The notes under the pieces are model-generated. The model ran no database searches. It had not been told where the DNA came from and was given only the letters and a program-made list of their open reading frames with translations. A program made the position numbers and the translations under genes. Of a stretch of DNA of 64,000 nucleotides, positions 10,301 to 19,224 are shown one piece after another. Every line of letters begins with the position of its first letter. Position 1 is the stretch's first letter. The stretch is from VXMF01 sp965116065 (GTDB lineage Bacteria; Acidobacteriota; Terriglobia; Bryobacterales; UBA6623): NCBI GenBank assembly GCA_965116065.1, contig OZ220485.1, forward strand, positions 1,860,001 through 1,924,000, written 5' to 3'.

Positions 10301-10746
10301 GTGTCGGTGGCAGTATTGGTGGCCGAATCGGGACCGGCGCCTCTGTCGCTCACTTTCCGTTCGTCGAGTGCGTAGTCGCCCCAGTACAGGTCGACCTCAA
10401 GGCGCGTGGCGGATGTATCCACCAGTACACTCAATCCCATGGAGGATGGGAGAAAGGCACGCTTGCCACTGCCTCGCTCCGGCTCGCGAGCATCGTCCGC
10501 GCCATGGGCTGGTTCGACCGGTTCGTCGACTTCCTCCTCAATGTCCTGAGCGCGTTGATCCAGTGGCGCGTTCGAGGGCACCAGGAAGCCGGTCAGATAC
10601 CAACGGGAAGGAGCATGAGACAGGCGTTCGCACTGGATGGCTTCATCGCTTGGCCTTGGGCCGATAAGGTCGAGGCGCAGTGCGTCGATCAAGTAGTCGC
10701 GGACTGCTGCGCTGTCTTTCAGGATTTTCTCAGAGTGCCGGCTCAT
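7354..10746 (-). CDS. drmA: DISARM helicase DrmA
   Basis: The 1130-residue SF2 helicase is the core translocase of DISARM. Motifs in order: Walker A FFPTGGGKTEAYLG (about residue 459), a Zn-binding pair CPWCGTKFG with a later CASRRCEFG, motif II IIQDELHLISGPLG (about 675), motif III ASTATVR (about 717), and motif VI QATSRVGRD (about 927). The DELH box with the downstream SGPLGS is typical of DrmA/DUF1998-partner helicases. The ATG at 10746 was chosen because it follows the drmMI stop by 4 nt and has an AAGGTGA ribosome-binding site; an upstream in-frame start at 10791 would overlap drmMI by 41 nt. With DrmB it should translocate on and sense incoming phage DNA. Confidence 0.94.
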   Translation of the reverse strand: MSRHSEKILKDSAAVRDYLIDALRLDLIGPRPSDEAIQCERLSHAPSRWYLTGFLVPSNAPLDQRAQDIEEEVDEPVEPAHGADDAREPERGSGKRAFLPSSMGLSVLVDTSATRLEVDLYWGDYALDERKVSDRGAGPDSATNTATDTPGRHRHAPWVRNPRSASLALDLASLEPGEPLHRPLPSSDGLDIVCLVRPTRVRAHDGETDTRAVSVFVVNRRPAAEPDDLADSACTFQVEMAVTADCPFLPRYDSRGLDSDDWDERLADLHYRDAAEYAVGHNVSVRAERIDGECHRVHTEWMPTAAVERVEPSKIPDVEFGMEALGRLQDGTAAKLALSPLVGAYHSWIDEQRKLAQTFTGRRREVADELVKRASTASHRIEAGISLLDQPVFLEAFRISNRAMAVAARRRRAQELGCAPETVDPPTWRPFQLAYILTNLRGIAEPTHVEREIVDLLFFPTGGGKTEAYLGLAAFTLVLRRLRDPDPTHRGLSVLMRYTLRLLTLDQLGRAAALVCALELEREAAPEHLGTWPFEIALWVGRAATPNYMGRKGDTSDKTARTKTLRFLHDTMKDPPLPLDQCPWCGTKFGKRSFRLDPNPDNPKNLLVHCASRRCEFGSGRHLPIVAVDEPIYRRLPCFMIATADKFAAMPWTGETAGFFRGGNPSDPRPPDLIIQDELHLISGPLGSMAGLYETALDHLCSRHVDDKLVRPKVIASTATVRLANKQIRALFGRTSVAVFPPPGIDRRDSFFAKQAPRDRVQPRLYLGIAAQGHGPKVLFLRSTITQMAAAQAAWNAASGQAAPNPADPYMTVVAYFNTLRELGSSRRIVEDEVSSRLQTYSGRRRLDDTTALFADRRGGFEPVELTSRVDTADVAEAKRRLALGFADSDSVNVALATNMISVGLDITRLGLMVVAGQPKTTAEYIQATSRVGRDPKRPGLVIALLNLHRPRDRSHYEHFSAWHESFYRGVEATGVTPFSPRAMDRGLPAVAVALARLGIPALTEMTAASEVERYGDQTALLAKVVGDRAQAHAAGLPDHFGDDVQNRVQSLIDDWANLAHEAGQGGVQFGYARGSASGISTPLLREMIDPDRNLLNETQLRFRAPRSLRDVEPSVLLSIKTPVGQDIEE

Positions 10747-10750
10747 TGGA

Positions 10751-13700
10751 TCACCTTGGTTGCCGCTTTTGTCGGCAGGCCCCGCTTCCATCTGCCCGTT
10801 CCTCGTCCGCGCGCTCGGCGTTCAAGTCCAGCAAGTGGGCGAGCACCTTGTCGTGCACCTCATCAGGCCAGCGGTAGCGCCATGGCTTCTTTTTCTTGCC
10901 CCAGGTTTCTTCATCGATCTCGTAGTCCAGCAGGAACTCGCAATCGGTCGAAACGTCCTTCCAGCCATAGGCATCAAGGACTGCTCGGTCCATTTCCGCA
11001 TGTAGTTGGCGGAGTCTCTCGATGCGTGGATCGCGCTCATCCGGGTCGTGGAATCGGTTGTACGTTTTCGTCATACCTTCGTTGTTTTCGACCATCAACT
11101 TTGCACGAAAATCATAATAATCCTTGCCTGTGGATTCGAGAGACGCAGTCGTTTCCCAGTCTTCAGGGAAGGGAAAAGTCTCGAAACAGTCGGAAGGCGT
11201 GTAGCGGAGATCATCTTTCATTGATGATCCGAAGAAACGCGCCCAGACTTCGTGGAAGCGGGACTGCAGCAAACAAAACGCGGAGGTGGTGTTGAAAGGG
11301 AAGACTACGAGTGAGTTTGCAAACACCATTTTCGCAGGTAGAAATGTAAAGGCAGTATGGGCTGTCGCTCCACAGTTTACTACTAACACTCGGTCAAGCC
11401 CTTCAATGGCGGCATTCAATCCTTGCCGATACGCCAAGAATCGCCACCATAATCGTGCAGCATCCCTATTGATACTATTTTTCGGAGGCAGTAATTCGCG
11501 TTGTGGCCTCACTTTATCTTGAACAATTGCTAGCAAATTAGGCCAGTCATTTGCCACCGAATCCGGATAGTCTAATGGGACAATACCCGACCGAATCCAA
11601 TCTTTTCGAACCTCTTTATTGCCTTCCTTCCAAGTAGTACCAAGATCTACACGATGCAATGGCCAATCACGAAAATTGATCACATACCGGTGATGAGAAT
11701 GAGTCGGTTCCGTGTTAACTTCCTCGCCGCCGATATATGGAAAAATCGGCTCACGGTTGCGTGGATTCTGCTCGATCAGCCGGTCCATTTCTTCCAGCGG
11801 TGTAGCGACACCCTTGCTATCCCTATCGTCGAAAGTGAAGCCCATACCGAGGATAATGCTGCCCTGAAAGCTCCTGCCGGTATTGGCTCTTAGACGTTCG
11901 GGATCGTGATGACTGCCAGTATGGAAGAGAAATGCAGTGATAGAGTCGACGTGCTTCCGATCCAAGAGCCGAGGCCCGGAGTACGGACCCTTCGCCCCAT
12001 GCAGCACACTGACGACGACGGCCGCCTCGCCCGGCCACTTGAGCCGTCGCCGAGCACCGTACAGCTCTCCACTGTGCTCGCAGATCCATCGCAAACCTGT
12101 CGAGCGTGTATCGCCTTGGCCGATGGTGTTGGTGGCAATCAGCCCGAACGTACCTCCGTCTCGAAGCAGATTGAATGCGCGGCGAAAAAAATGTGCTGCT
12201 AAGTCAGAATTCCCGTGGCTCTGGGAATGAGCTTGCTTGAGCCAGTCAGTATAGCCTTCAGGGTTTGCGGCGGCGACTGTATTTTTGCCCGCGAACGGAG
12301 GGTTGCCGACTATCGTATCGAACCCCAATTTCTTCCGTTGGATGACGGAAGTACCGACTATCACATCGAATCCCGAATCCTTCGATGCAAACACTTCCGG
12401 GAACTCCAGTCCCCAGTGGAAGGGGCTCACTGGTGGACTTTCAGTCGACTCCGAAACGCCTGCAATCAATCCGGAATCGAGAATACGGTTCGCGTAATCG
12501 AGTCTGTTACATTCTCGTTCTTTGCCCCCCCCCCCCCGGAAAAATGCTGAAATCAAAAGATCTGCGAGAGTCCGGAGACCTTGGGTTTCTCGATCTATTT
12601 CGCTCAGAATATCCCGTAGTTCATGCTCGGGTGTTTCGTCGCCGAGTTCACGGATTATTTCGCGTAGTTCCATGACTTTGTCGACATGAGTCTGGACTTC
12701 GATGGTCTCGGTGCCGAATTGAAAGTTCGGCTTGTTGGCATCCCAATGAAAGCCCCGGATCTGATCAAGACTTAGCCCGACCAGCGAATCCCCCTGTCGC
12801 AACGCATGGTCGACGAACGTAAATTCATGGTCCCGCGCTAGGGTGATCAACCAAAGTGACAGTCGCGCAAGATCAATCGCCATTGGGTTTCGATCGACCC
12901 CATAGAGGCACTGCTGAGCTACCAGGCGTCGGGCGTGAAGCAACTCATCCTGATCGGCCGGTAGTCCGGTCGGACCACCGTGAACATTCCAAGCCTTGAC
13001 GAGTCGCTCAGACAACTGACGGCATGCCTCGACGAGAAACGCACCCGACCCCGTTGCCGGGTCACAGACCTTGAGGTTAAGTATGGCGTCGGGATGGGCT
13101 TGCGGCCCCAAGCGTTCGAATATCGGCCGTAGGGCTTCAGCAACAATCGGCTGGGTTAGGGATCGTGGTGTGTAGTGGCTTCCGGACCGACGGCGCTCGT
13201 CCGTCGGTTGTAGAACTGGCGTTCCTGCGGGCACCGCCTCCGGTGTTGCGTCACGATCAATGACCCTATCGAGGGCGCTGACGAGGTCGGAGATGGTGGA
13301 TGCCTTGCGAAGCGCCGAGAGAGCATTCCCCGTTAGTTTCCGATCAGTTGTATCCCGAAGCGCTATCGCGCGCTTGCCACCCTCAATAGCCAGAAGGCGG
13401 TTCAGGTTAGTGATGACTGCTGCGCCTGTCCGCTTCTGCGACGCCACTGCGATCGAGTGGCCGGTGGTCAGTTCGATACGGAATCCCATGACGGCTTCAT
13501 ATACGGAGCCGATCTGCTCGACATCAAGGGTACGGTAGGACAGGCGCTCGCCGTCCAGCACGATCAGGGATTTCAGGACCTTCCAGATAGTCGAATCCGG
13601 GATCATCGGAACTTCCGGATTCCCGTCTCGTTTACTTCCTTCGAGGAACGGGAAGCGCTTGGGATCAAACAGTTTCCCCTTGCGCGCAACGAACGAGAGC

Positions 13701-14767
13701 CCGGCATGCTTGCCACCGCTATGTATCAGCCTAAACAACGAGAGCAGTTGCGACCAGGCGCCGAAGCGCTGGTCCATGGTGTCCGGCCAGGCAGCCGCGT
13801 CAGCGCGAAGACGGGCGAACAACCCGCCCAGCGAATAGTGCTGCTGATAGACCCGGTGATCCGGCATGAGGCCCCGGTCTTCGGCGTAGAGCACAAAGAC
13901 GAGGCGCATGAGCGTCGTGATCAACCCGCCGTAGAGATGTTGCGGATCGCTCCTGGCAAGCGCGGCTGTTTTCCCTTCGCCATGCGTATCGGCTGCGACG
14001 AACCCCCGAAGCAGTTCATGCAGTGCGGCAAGAACCTGCCTCGACAGCTTTGTGGAGACCTCGGCCTGCGCGTCGCGGCTCTTCGCCAGTAGCGTGGGTA
14101 GACGAGCTTCGGGTGCCGGGCCGAATAGTGCGTCACCCGACAGAAGCATGTCGAAGGCCGCGAGAATGGGACGGCCAGCAGGCTGGGCCATCTGTGAGAA
14201 CTCGAAGGTGATGTGTCCCGATGACTCGCCCTTGGGTGCGTACACCAGCCGAACTCGTTCGTCAGTGCAAAGCAGTCCGGTAGGGACACCAGTCTCACGC
14301 AGTAGCCGTTCGAACCGGGCCTGTCGGGATGCGTTCCACTCGGCGGATGGGGGCGGTCGGTCGAGGTCGGCTTTGCCGCGTTCAATATGAACGAGCATCA
14401 TCCACCCGTTGCCTGTGTCCCCGTCGTGGGGCACGGCCCAGGTGGTCGATAACACCGCCCGCAGTTCGGGAAGCGCGATCTCGAGTTCCTCCCGATGATC
14501 GGCCGCATCCACGAGATCGGAGTCCTCCCAACCCAGAAAATCGACGAAAACATGTCGCAGACTCGGTGCGCGATAGCGAACCGCCCCCTTGCTCTTGTGC
14601 TCGTCAAGCAACTCCCGGAACTCGAGCTGCCGCCCCGCAATGTTCCGATCCGGCACGACTTGGGCGTCGACCATGACGGGCGGAGAGACCACCAGCCCCA
14701 CGGGTTGGACGAACCCCAGCCATTCCTGATGGGCGAACAGCAGTTTGCGGCGTTCCCTGTCGGCCAT
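10751..14767 (-). CDS. drmMI: DISARM class 1 adenine methylase DrmMI, poly-G phase-variable candidate
   Basis: The 1338-residue product is a large Eco57I/N6-MTase-type protein. Motif I is CDPATGSGAFLVEACRQL (about residue 567) and motif IV is VGNPPFAGKN (about residue 819). A long C-terminal region, probably for target recognition, follows. In class 1 DISARM this enzyme marks host DNA so that it is spared. The coding sequence contains an unbroken run of 13 G (coding strand) at 12537-12525, codons 744-748, read as RGGGG, so the gene is in frame in this sequence. Loss or gain of one G would terminate or scramble the protein before motif IV and abolish methylation. The start has AAGGAC and AGGAC upstream. 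A 317-nt gap separates it from drmD, unlike the 2-4 nt gaps further down the operon. Confidence 0.93.
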   Translation of the reverse strand: MADRERRKLLFAHQEWLGFVQPVGLVVSPPVMVDAQVVPDRNIAGRQLEFRELLDEHKSKGAVRYRAPSLRHVFVDFLGWEDSDLVDAADHREELEIALPELRAVLSTTWAVPHDGDTGNGWMMLVHIERGKADLDRPPPSAEWNASRQARFERLLRETGVPTGLLCTDERVRLVYAPKGESSGHITFEFSQMAQPAGRPILAAFDMLLSGDALFGPAPEARLPTLLAKSRDAQAEVSTKLSRQVLAALHELLRGFVAADTHGEGKTAALARSDPQHLYGGLITTLMRLVFVLYAEDRGLMPDHRVYQQHYSLGGLFARLRADAAAWPDTMDQRFGAWSQLLSLFRLIHSGGKHAGLSFVARKGKLFDPKRFPFLEGSKRDGNPEVPMIPDSTIWKVLKSLIVLDGERLSYRTLDVEQIGSVYEAVMGFRIELTTGHSIAVASQKRTGAAVITNLNRLLAIEGGKRAIALRDTTDRKLTGNALSALRKASTISDLVSALDRVIDRDATPEAVPAGTPVLQPTDERRRSGSHYTPRSLTQPIVAEALRPIFERLGPQAHPDAILNLKVCDPATGSGAFLVEACRQLSERLVKAWNVHGGPTGLPADQDELLHARRLVAQQCLYGVDRNPMAIDLARLSLWLITLARDHEFTFVDHALRQGDSLVGLSLDQIRGFHWDANKPNFQFGTETIEVQTHVDKVMELREIIRELGDETPEHELRDILSEIDRETQGLRTLADLLISAFFRGGGGKERECNRLDYANRILDSGLIAGVSESTESPPVSPFHWGLEFPEVFASKDSGFDVIVGTSVIQRKKLGFDTIVGNPPFAGKNTVAAANPEGYTDWLKQAHSQSHGNSDLAAHFFRRAFNLLRDGGTFGLIATNTIGQGDTRSTGLRWICEHSGELYGARRRLKWPGEAAVVVSVLHGAKGPYSGPRLLDRKHVDSITAFLFHTGSHHDPERLRANTGRSFQGSIILGMGFTFDDRDSKGVATPLEEMDRLIEQNPRNREPIFPYIGGEEVNTEPTHSHHRYVINFRDWPLHRVDLGTTWKEGNKEVRKDWIRSGIVPLDYPDSVANDWPNLLAIVQDKVRPQRELLPPKNSINRDAARLWWRFLAYRQGLNAAIEGLDRVLVVNCGATAHTAFTFLPAKMVFANSLVVFPFNTTSAFCLLQSRFHEVWARFFGSSMKDDLRYTPSDCFETFPFPEDWETTASLESTGKDYYDFRAKLMVENNEGMTKTYNRFHDPDERDPRIERLRQLHAEMDRAVLDAYGWKDVSTDCEFLLDYEIDEETWGKKKKPWRYRWPDEVHDKVLAHLLDLNAERADEERADGSGACRQKRQPR
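12525..12537. repeat. Homopolymer of 13 C (13 G on the coding strand) inside drmMI
   Basis: A perfect 13-nt tract written as C on the plus strand lies between FF-R and KERE codons of drmMI. Tracts of this length in coding sequence are classical slipped-strand mispairing sites. The present length keeps the gene open; 12 or 14 would shift it. Confidence 0.95.
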
Positions 14768-15085
14768 GTCCTGTCCGGTCCTTCTGCTGGAAAGTCAGTG
14801 CGGAGATGTGCACGCTCGCCGGATAGCTGGTCGCGTCAGTGCTTGCTGTCCGCACCCTTCCGGCAGCACCTGCCGACTGGCGGCCGTTCCAAGGCGGTTC
14901 TGATCTGTGGCCGCGGGCACTGCGCGGATGCCGGCAGGTTGAGTCGAAGTGGCAATGGCGTCAGGCAGCCCGCAGCAGCTCCTCCGGCAGGCCGTGCTCG
15001 GTGGGCAAGTGCGTCCAGAGCGGTCCGTGCGGCCGCAATCCCCCCCCCCTTCGGACGCACTATACCACAGATTTGGGCCGGGGCC
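14768..15085 (-). promoter_or_regulatory. drmD-drmMI spacer with putative promoter, inverted repeat and G10 tract
   Basis: This 318-nt gap contains, on the minus strand, a -10-like TATAGT (15064-15059) preceded by no clear -35. Next comes a run of 10 G (15049-15040), and an 8-bp inverted repeat GTGCGTCC/GGACGCAC (15060-15053 with 15016-15009) whose loop holds the G tract. No full gene is present. A GTG at 15060 opens a frame through the G run; with 9 or 12 G it would instead read a short peptide ending LPEELLRAA. A local promoter feeding drmMI is possible but unproven. Confidence 0.4.
15040..15049. repeat. Homopolymer of 10 C (10 G on the drm coding strand)
   Basis: A perfect 10-nt tract lies in the drmD-drmMI spacer, starting about 10 nt downstream of a TATAGT hexamer. 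It is the second of three long G/C homopolymers in this window. Confidence 0.9.
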
Positions 15086-18000
15086 TTAACCGGTGGTTGG
15101 CCAGAGGTAGACGAGCCCGAGTGGATCGACACGGACCGAACGCACATCGTAGGTATCCGCGATCCGGCGCGGTTCGGTCTCGAGTTCTGCTTCGATGGCC
15201 TCAAGCCGTCGGCTCCACGCTCGACGGTCAGCTTCGCGCTGGCGTTTTTCCGCCTGGTCGAACTCGAGCAGCAATTGCCGATCGTTCTTTGCGGCTGCTT
15301 CGGTGATCCGTTTGCGTTGCCGTTCGAGCAACTCGATCATGCTGCGTTGCTCGGCGTCTGCCCTGTCCGCAAGTCCTCTCTTCGCCTGATCGGCATACTC
15401 GGATGCTCGTTGGTTCAGATGCGGCTGAAGATCCTCGATATCGGCAGCCGCCGAACTCGCAAGAAGAGCCTCCACCGCCCCTGGAACCGAGTATCGGCCT
15501 GCCTGGTCGAGCGCTGTCTGCAGCGAGTTCAGGGTTGTCTGTTCTCCGGCCCGGCCATACGGCACGAGTGCTCCGCGCCTACGGCCGGGCTCAATCCAGC
15601 GAGCGGTCACCGGCACGATCTCCTCGTGAAGGCGTGCGGCACCCGGGCCGTACACGGCGAGTCGACCGAGCAACACCACACGCGGGACCGCGTCGTGGGC
15701 CACAGTGAGACACGCCTTGGACAGATCGTTGTGGATCAGCCCCTGTGCAGTAAACCGTCCCAGCAGCCGCTGGACCACCCGATGCTCGAGGTGAAGCTGC
15801 ACGGCGTTGTCACCGAGCCGACCCGTCTCCTCGAACGCGACCGGCCGAATTGCGGCTCGGCGGCGCCATTCGGCCACGCTCTCACCTCGCAGTCTTCGTG
15901 AGCGCAGGGTATCGAGCGTTGGCGTCCAACCCTGATCCCGTGTCAGGGCGTCGTCCTCTGCGGGAAACACGAACTGTTGCGGAGCGTCGGTCCCGTCCGA
16001 GCCGGGACCAGTCATTTCGGCAATGGCCGAGGCCCCGGCAAGCCGGAGGCTCATTGAAAGGGTACGGCGGAACTGTGCCGCTTCAAGTCCGATTCGGGTA
16101 CGTGACCGTTCCAGTCGGGTCCGCAGGCCATCGACATCGTCACGAAGCTTGTCTTGGCGAAGACGAGCGTCTTCCAGCTCCTCCTCGACGACCCGCTGAT
16201 GCTCTCCCGCCGAGACCCCTCCGACGAAGGACGTGAGATCGTCGATGCCGTCGCGGCGAATCCCCTGTGCACAGACAGCACGGGCCATTCGGCTCTCCAG
16301 GACCTTGGAGATGCTGCCGAGTTCCTCCCGGATGCGCTCGACCTTGGTAACCAGCACACGCAGGACGCGATCCTCAGGCCGCTGCGTGAACACGAAGTAT
16401 CGGCAGAACACCTCGTCGGCGGGCTGGAGCTTGCGGTCGATCCGGCCGTTGCGCTGATCCAGTCGGCTCGGGTTCCAGGGCAGGTCGAAATGAAACAGGT
16501 CATGGCAGTGGCGCTGGAGGTTGAGGCCTTCCCGCGCCGCATCCGTGGCGATGAGAATCCGCAGAGGATCATCGCCGGGTTCGGTGTTGAATGCGTGCTT
16601 GATCTCCTCTCTCCGCTGGCGGGACGTCATGCCGCTGAACACTCCGATCCGCCCCGACGCCCCGTCGGAATTCGCAATCGCCTCTTCCAGACAACGCTGG
16701 AGCCACCGGCGCGTGTCCTCGTACTCCGTGAAGATCAGCAGTCGGCGTTCATTCCATTGGGGTGGTGCCGTGCCGGATGCAGTGTGCAGCGGGCACATCT
16801 TGGCGCTGATCCACTCGACGATCTTGCGGACCCGCGGGTCCGCATCGTAGCGGCTCGCCTCGGCCACCTTACCCATCTCGTCGACCAGCGCGAGTTCCCG
16901 CTTGAGCGCGTCGCGGGTCTCCGCATGGCGACTGTCGGTCGAGGCCGCTGTCGCCGTGTCCATGAGCTTTTCCAGTTCAAGCTCGGTCGGGTCGCGGGAT
17001 TCCGAATCGTCAGAAGCATCGACATCGTTCTCGGTGTCGAGACCGGTGTCGTGGATGCTGGAATCGCCATCCGAGCCCGAGGCGGTGCCAGCAGTCAGTT
17101 GCTCGAAATCGGCGCGCAGGGCCTCCGAAGTGGATACGGCGGCAGAAGCCTTCTCCAGCATCCGCACCAAGCTCTTCCGATGTACCGCCAGCGTCCGGGA
17201 AAAAGCCTCGATGGACGAGAGCAGCCGTTTCTGCAGCCCCCCGATCACCAACGCGCCCGCTGCCTGTTGTGCCTTCGGTTCCTTGTTCAGCCTCTCCTCC
17301 CGCTGGATCCGATAGGCGTCGAGCATCTTCGGCAGTAGCAGTTCGGGTGCGTCTGCTGGCAGCCCGTCGATTTCGATCGGGAACACGCTGCGCTTCGGAA
17401 ATCCGCCGTCGAGTTCCCGGATATCGGACTTGAGTCGCCGGACCAGCACTTCGTCGAGCTGGCCCTTCAGTACCCGAACTCCGCGGCAGAAACGCTGTGG
17501 ATCAAGAACTTCCAGCAGCGCCGAGAAGCTGTTCGAATGACCGTTGTGCGGCGTCGCCGACAGGAACAGTCGATGTTCGAATCGCGGAGCGATGTCGCGT
17601 ACGGCGCGTGTGATCTGCGAATCGATCGCATAGCGCCCGCCACTTGCCGGTGCGGCATGGTGGGCCTCGTCAAGGACCAGCAGCGTCTTGGGAGCGAATT
17701 CGCCGAGCCAGTCCCGCAGACCCGCAGCGTATGCTTCGTCGACGAGCAGTCGATGTGAAATCAGGAAGCGCGAGTGCGTGGTCCATGGATTGACCGAGAA
17801 GCCCCGCTCTCGCCGCATGCGGGTTACGTACGTCCGGTCCAGAATCGCGAACGTAAGGCCGAATCGGGCTTCCATCTCGTCCTGCCACTGCTCCAGCATG
17901 GCGGGAGGGCATGCTACGACGATCCGCTCGATACGCCGCCGCAGGAGCAGTTCGCGTGCGATCAGGCCTGCTTCGATGGTCTTGCCAAGCCCGACATCAT

Positions 18001-18424
18001 CAGCGATGAACAGGTTGACGCGCGGCAGTTTGAGCGCTTTGCGGAGTGGGTCGAGTTGATAGGCATCAATACGGATGCCCGCACGGAAAGGTGCCTGGAA
18101 GATATTCGGGTCCGTGGCTGTCACGCAGTTCCAGGACAGCGTGCGGAGGTAGGCGGCAAACAGAGCCGGTTCGTCGAAACCCTTCGCGGCGACTGCGGAC
18201 CAGTCGTTGGGGCTGAGTACGCGGGCGTCGATCTCCTTCTCCCACAGGACCGAGAGGGGCTCTCCCTGCGCGTCGTCGTCGAGACACGACAGATCGACGA
18301 GTGTCGACTCGGTACTCCCTTCGGACGGCGTGGGTAACGCCACGTTTTCCACGAGATACCGACGCTGCCGTACGAAGGCAACTTGACCGGCCTTGATCTC
18401 GCCGGCCTTGTTGGACACAGTCAT
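15086..18424 (-). CDS. drmD: DISARM class 1 SNF2-type helicase DrmD
   Basis: The roughly 1112-residue SNF2/SF2 ATPase is the first gene of the DISARM operon. It begins with a GQVAFVRQRRYLVE domain. The helicase motifs follow: Walker A ADDVGLGKTIEAGLIAREL (about residue 145), DEAH box LLVLDEAHHAAP (about 247), motif III LFLSATPHNGH, motif V TDAAREGLNLQ and motif VI DQRNGRIDRK. A long coiled-coil and Arg/Glu-rich C-terminal half follows. DrmD with DrmMI defines class 1 DISARM. The ATG at 18424 gives the expected N-terminus; a GTG at 18445 in frame would add seven residues. It ends 317 nt before drmMI. Confidence 0.92.
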   Translation of the reverse strand: MTVSNKAGEIKAGQVAFVRQRRYLVENVALPTPSEGSTESTLVDLSCLDDDAQGEPLSVLWEKEIDARVLSPNDWSAVAAKGFDEPALFAAYLRTLSWNCVTATDPNIFQAPFRAGIRIDAYQLDPLRKALKLPRVNLFIADDVGLGKTIEAGLIARELLLRRRIERIVVACPPAMLEQWQDEMEARFGLTFAILDRTYVTRMRRERGFSVNPWTTHSRFLISHRLLVDEAYAAGLRDWLGEFAPKTLLVLDEAHHAAPASGGRYAIDSQITRAVRDIAPRFEHRLFLSATPHNGHSNSFSALLEVLDPQRFCRGVRVLKGQLDEVLVRRLKSDIRELDGGFPKRSVFPIEIDGLPADAPELLLPKMLDAYRIQREERLNKEPKAQQAAGALVIGGLQKRLLSSIEAFSRTLAVHRKSLVRMLEKASAAVSTSEALRADFEQLTAGTASGSDGDSSIHDTGLDTENDVDASDDSESRDPTELELEKLMDTATAASTDSRHAETRDALKRELALVDEMGKVAEASRYDADPRVRKIVEWISAKMCPLHTASGTAPPQWNERRLLIFTEYEDTRRWLQRCLEEAIANSDGASGRIGVFSGMTSRQRREEIKHAFNTEPGDDPLRILIATDAAREGLNLQRHCHDLFHFDLPWNPSRLDQRNGRIDRKLQPADEVFCRYFVFTQRPEDRVLRVLVTKVERIREELGSISKVLESRMARAVCAQGIRRDGIDDLTSFVGGVSAGEHQRVVEEELEDARLRQDKLRDDVDGLRTRLERSRTRIGLEAAQFRRTLSMSLRLAGASAIAEMTGPGSDGTDAPQQFVFPAEDDALTRDQGWTPTLDTLRSRRLRGESVAEWRRRAAIRPVAFEETGRLGDNAVQLHLEHRVVQRLLGRFTAQGLIHNDLSKACLTVAHDAVPRVVLLGRLAVYGPGAARLHEEIVPVTARWIEPGRRRGALVPYGRAGEQTTLNSLQTALDQAGRYSVPGAVEALLASSAAADIEDLQPHLNQRASEYADQAKRGLADRADAEQRSMIELLERQRKRITEAAAKNDRQLLLEFDQAEKRQREADRRAWSRRLEAIEAELETEPRRIADTYDVRSVRVDPLGLVYLWPTTG

Positions 18425-18768
18425 GATGCGGCTTACCCGCTTCACGCGCCGCAGTCAAGGGGCGCAAACGCTCCAGTGTACCGAACGGGTTATACCCTCT
18501 CTGATGAACGCATGGAATCGCAACCTCACGTCTTCGTCAGCAGGTTCCGCTGCGCACGAATTGTTGGCACCCGAACATGTGGGCTTGGTGGCCATCACAG
18601 CGTATGCTCTGCACTCTCTGCCACAGCGGTCGGATCTACCCCAGAGGTGCTGTGATCACGATGCACAACAATGCGTGTATTCCGTGTCCGAGCCGAACTC
18701 GCTCAGATCAGGCTTCGGCAGAAGTTGCTTGGCGCTTACAATAAAGTCGGCGTGGCCCCTTACTGAGC
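18425..18768. promoter_or_regulatory. Divergent promoter region between DISARM and the NfeD/stomatin pair
   Basis: This gap of about 340 nt separates two outward-facing operons. On the plus strand, TTCGGC (18714-18719) and TACAAT (18737-18742) are spaced by 17 nt and could form a sigma70-type promoter for the gene starting at 18769. No promoter stands out for drmD. No open frame in the gap looks real. Confidence 0.45.
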
Positions 18769-19200
18769 ATGGACTATTGGATTTGGCTATTGATGGGTCT
18801 TGCGTTGCTTGCCGTCGAGTTGGCCGTCCCGGGTGGCTTCTATGTCATTTTCTTCGGTATCGGCGCATTGGCAGTCGGCTTGATGGTAGCTCTCGGGTTG
18901 ACCGATCCGCTCTGGCTCCAGGGTGTGCTGTTCGCGATCCTGTCCGTGGTCTCGCTCCTGATCTTCCGGCGCCGGATCCTGAACAGGATGCAGGCACATG
19001 GAACGGGCAGGGAAATCGACACTCTGGTCGGGACCAGCGCGGTCGCAAAGTGCGAGATCGGGCCGGACGGACTCGGCAAGGCGGAACTGCGCGGATCGAC
19101 ATGGAACGCCCGGAACGCCGGACCGTCGTCCATCGGGTGCGATCAGTCGTGTGTGGTGGAGCGAGTTGAGGGCCTGACCCTGTGGGTCCGCGCAGAGTGA
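18769..19200 (+). CDS. NfeD-like membrane protein
   Basis: The 143-residue product has two or three N-terminal transmembrane helices (YWIWLLMGLALLAVELAV, FYVIFFGIGALAVGLMVAL, WLQGVLFAILSVVSLLIF). A soluble OB-fold-like domain begins near GREIDTLVGTSAVAKC. This is the short NfeD1b/YbbK-partner type. Such proteins pair with stomatin/SPFH proteins in the inner membrane, and the next gene encodes one 24 nt downstream. The role in membrane microdomain organisation or protease regulation is inferred from the family. Confidence 0.85.
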   Translation: MDYWIWLLMGLALLAVELAVPGGFYVIFFGIGALAVGLMVALGLTDPLWLQGVLFAILSVVSLLIFRRRILNRMQAHGTGREIDTLVGTSAVAKCEIGPDGLGKAELRGSTWNARNAGPSSIGCDQSCVVERVEGLTLWVRAE

Positions 19201-19224
19201 AGGAATGGAAGGGAGAATCGAGAG

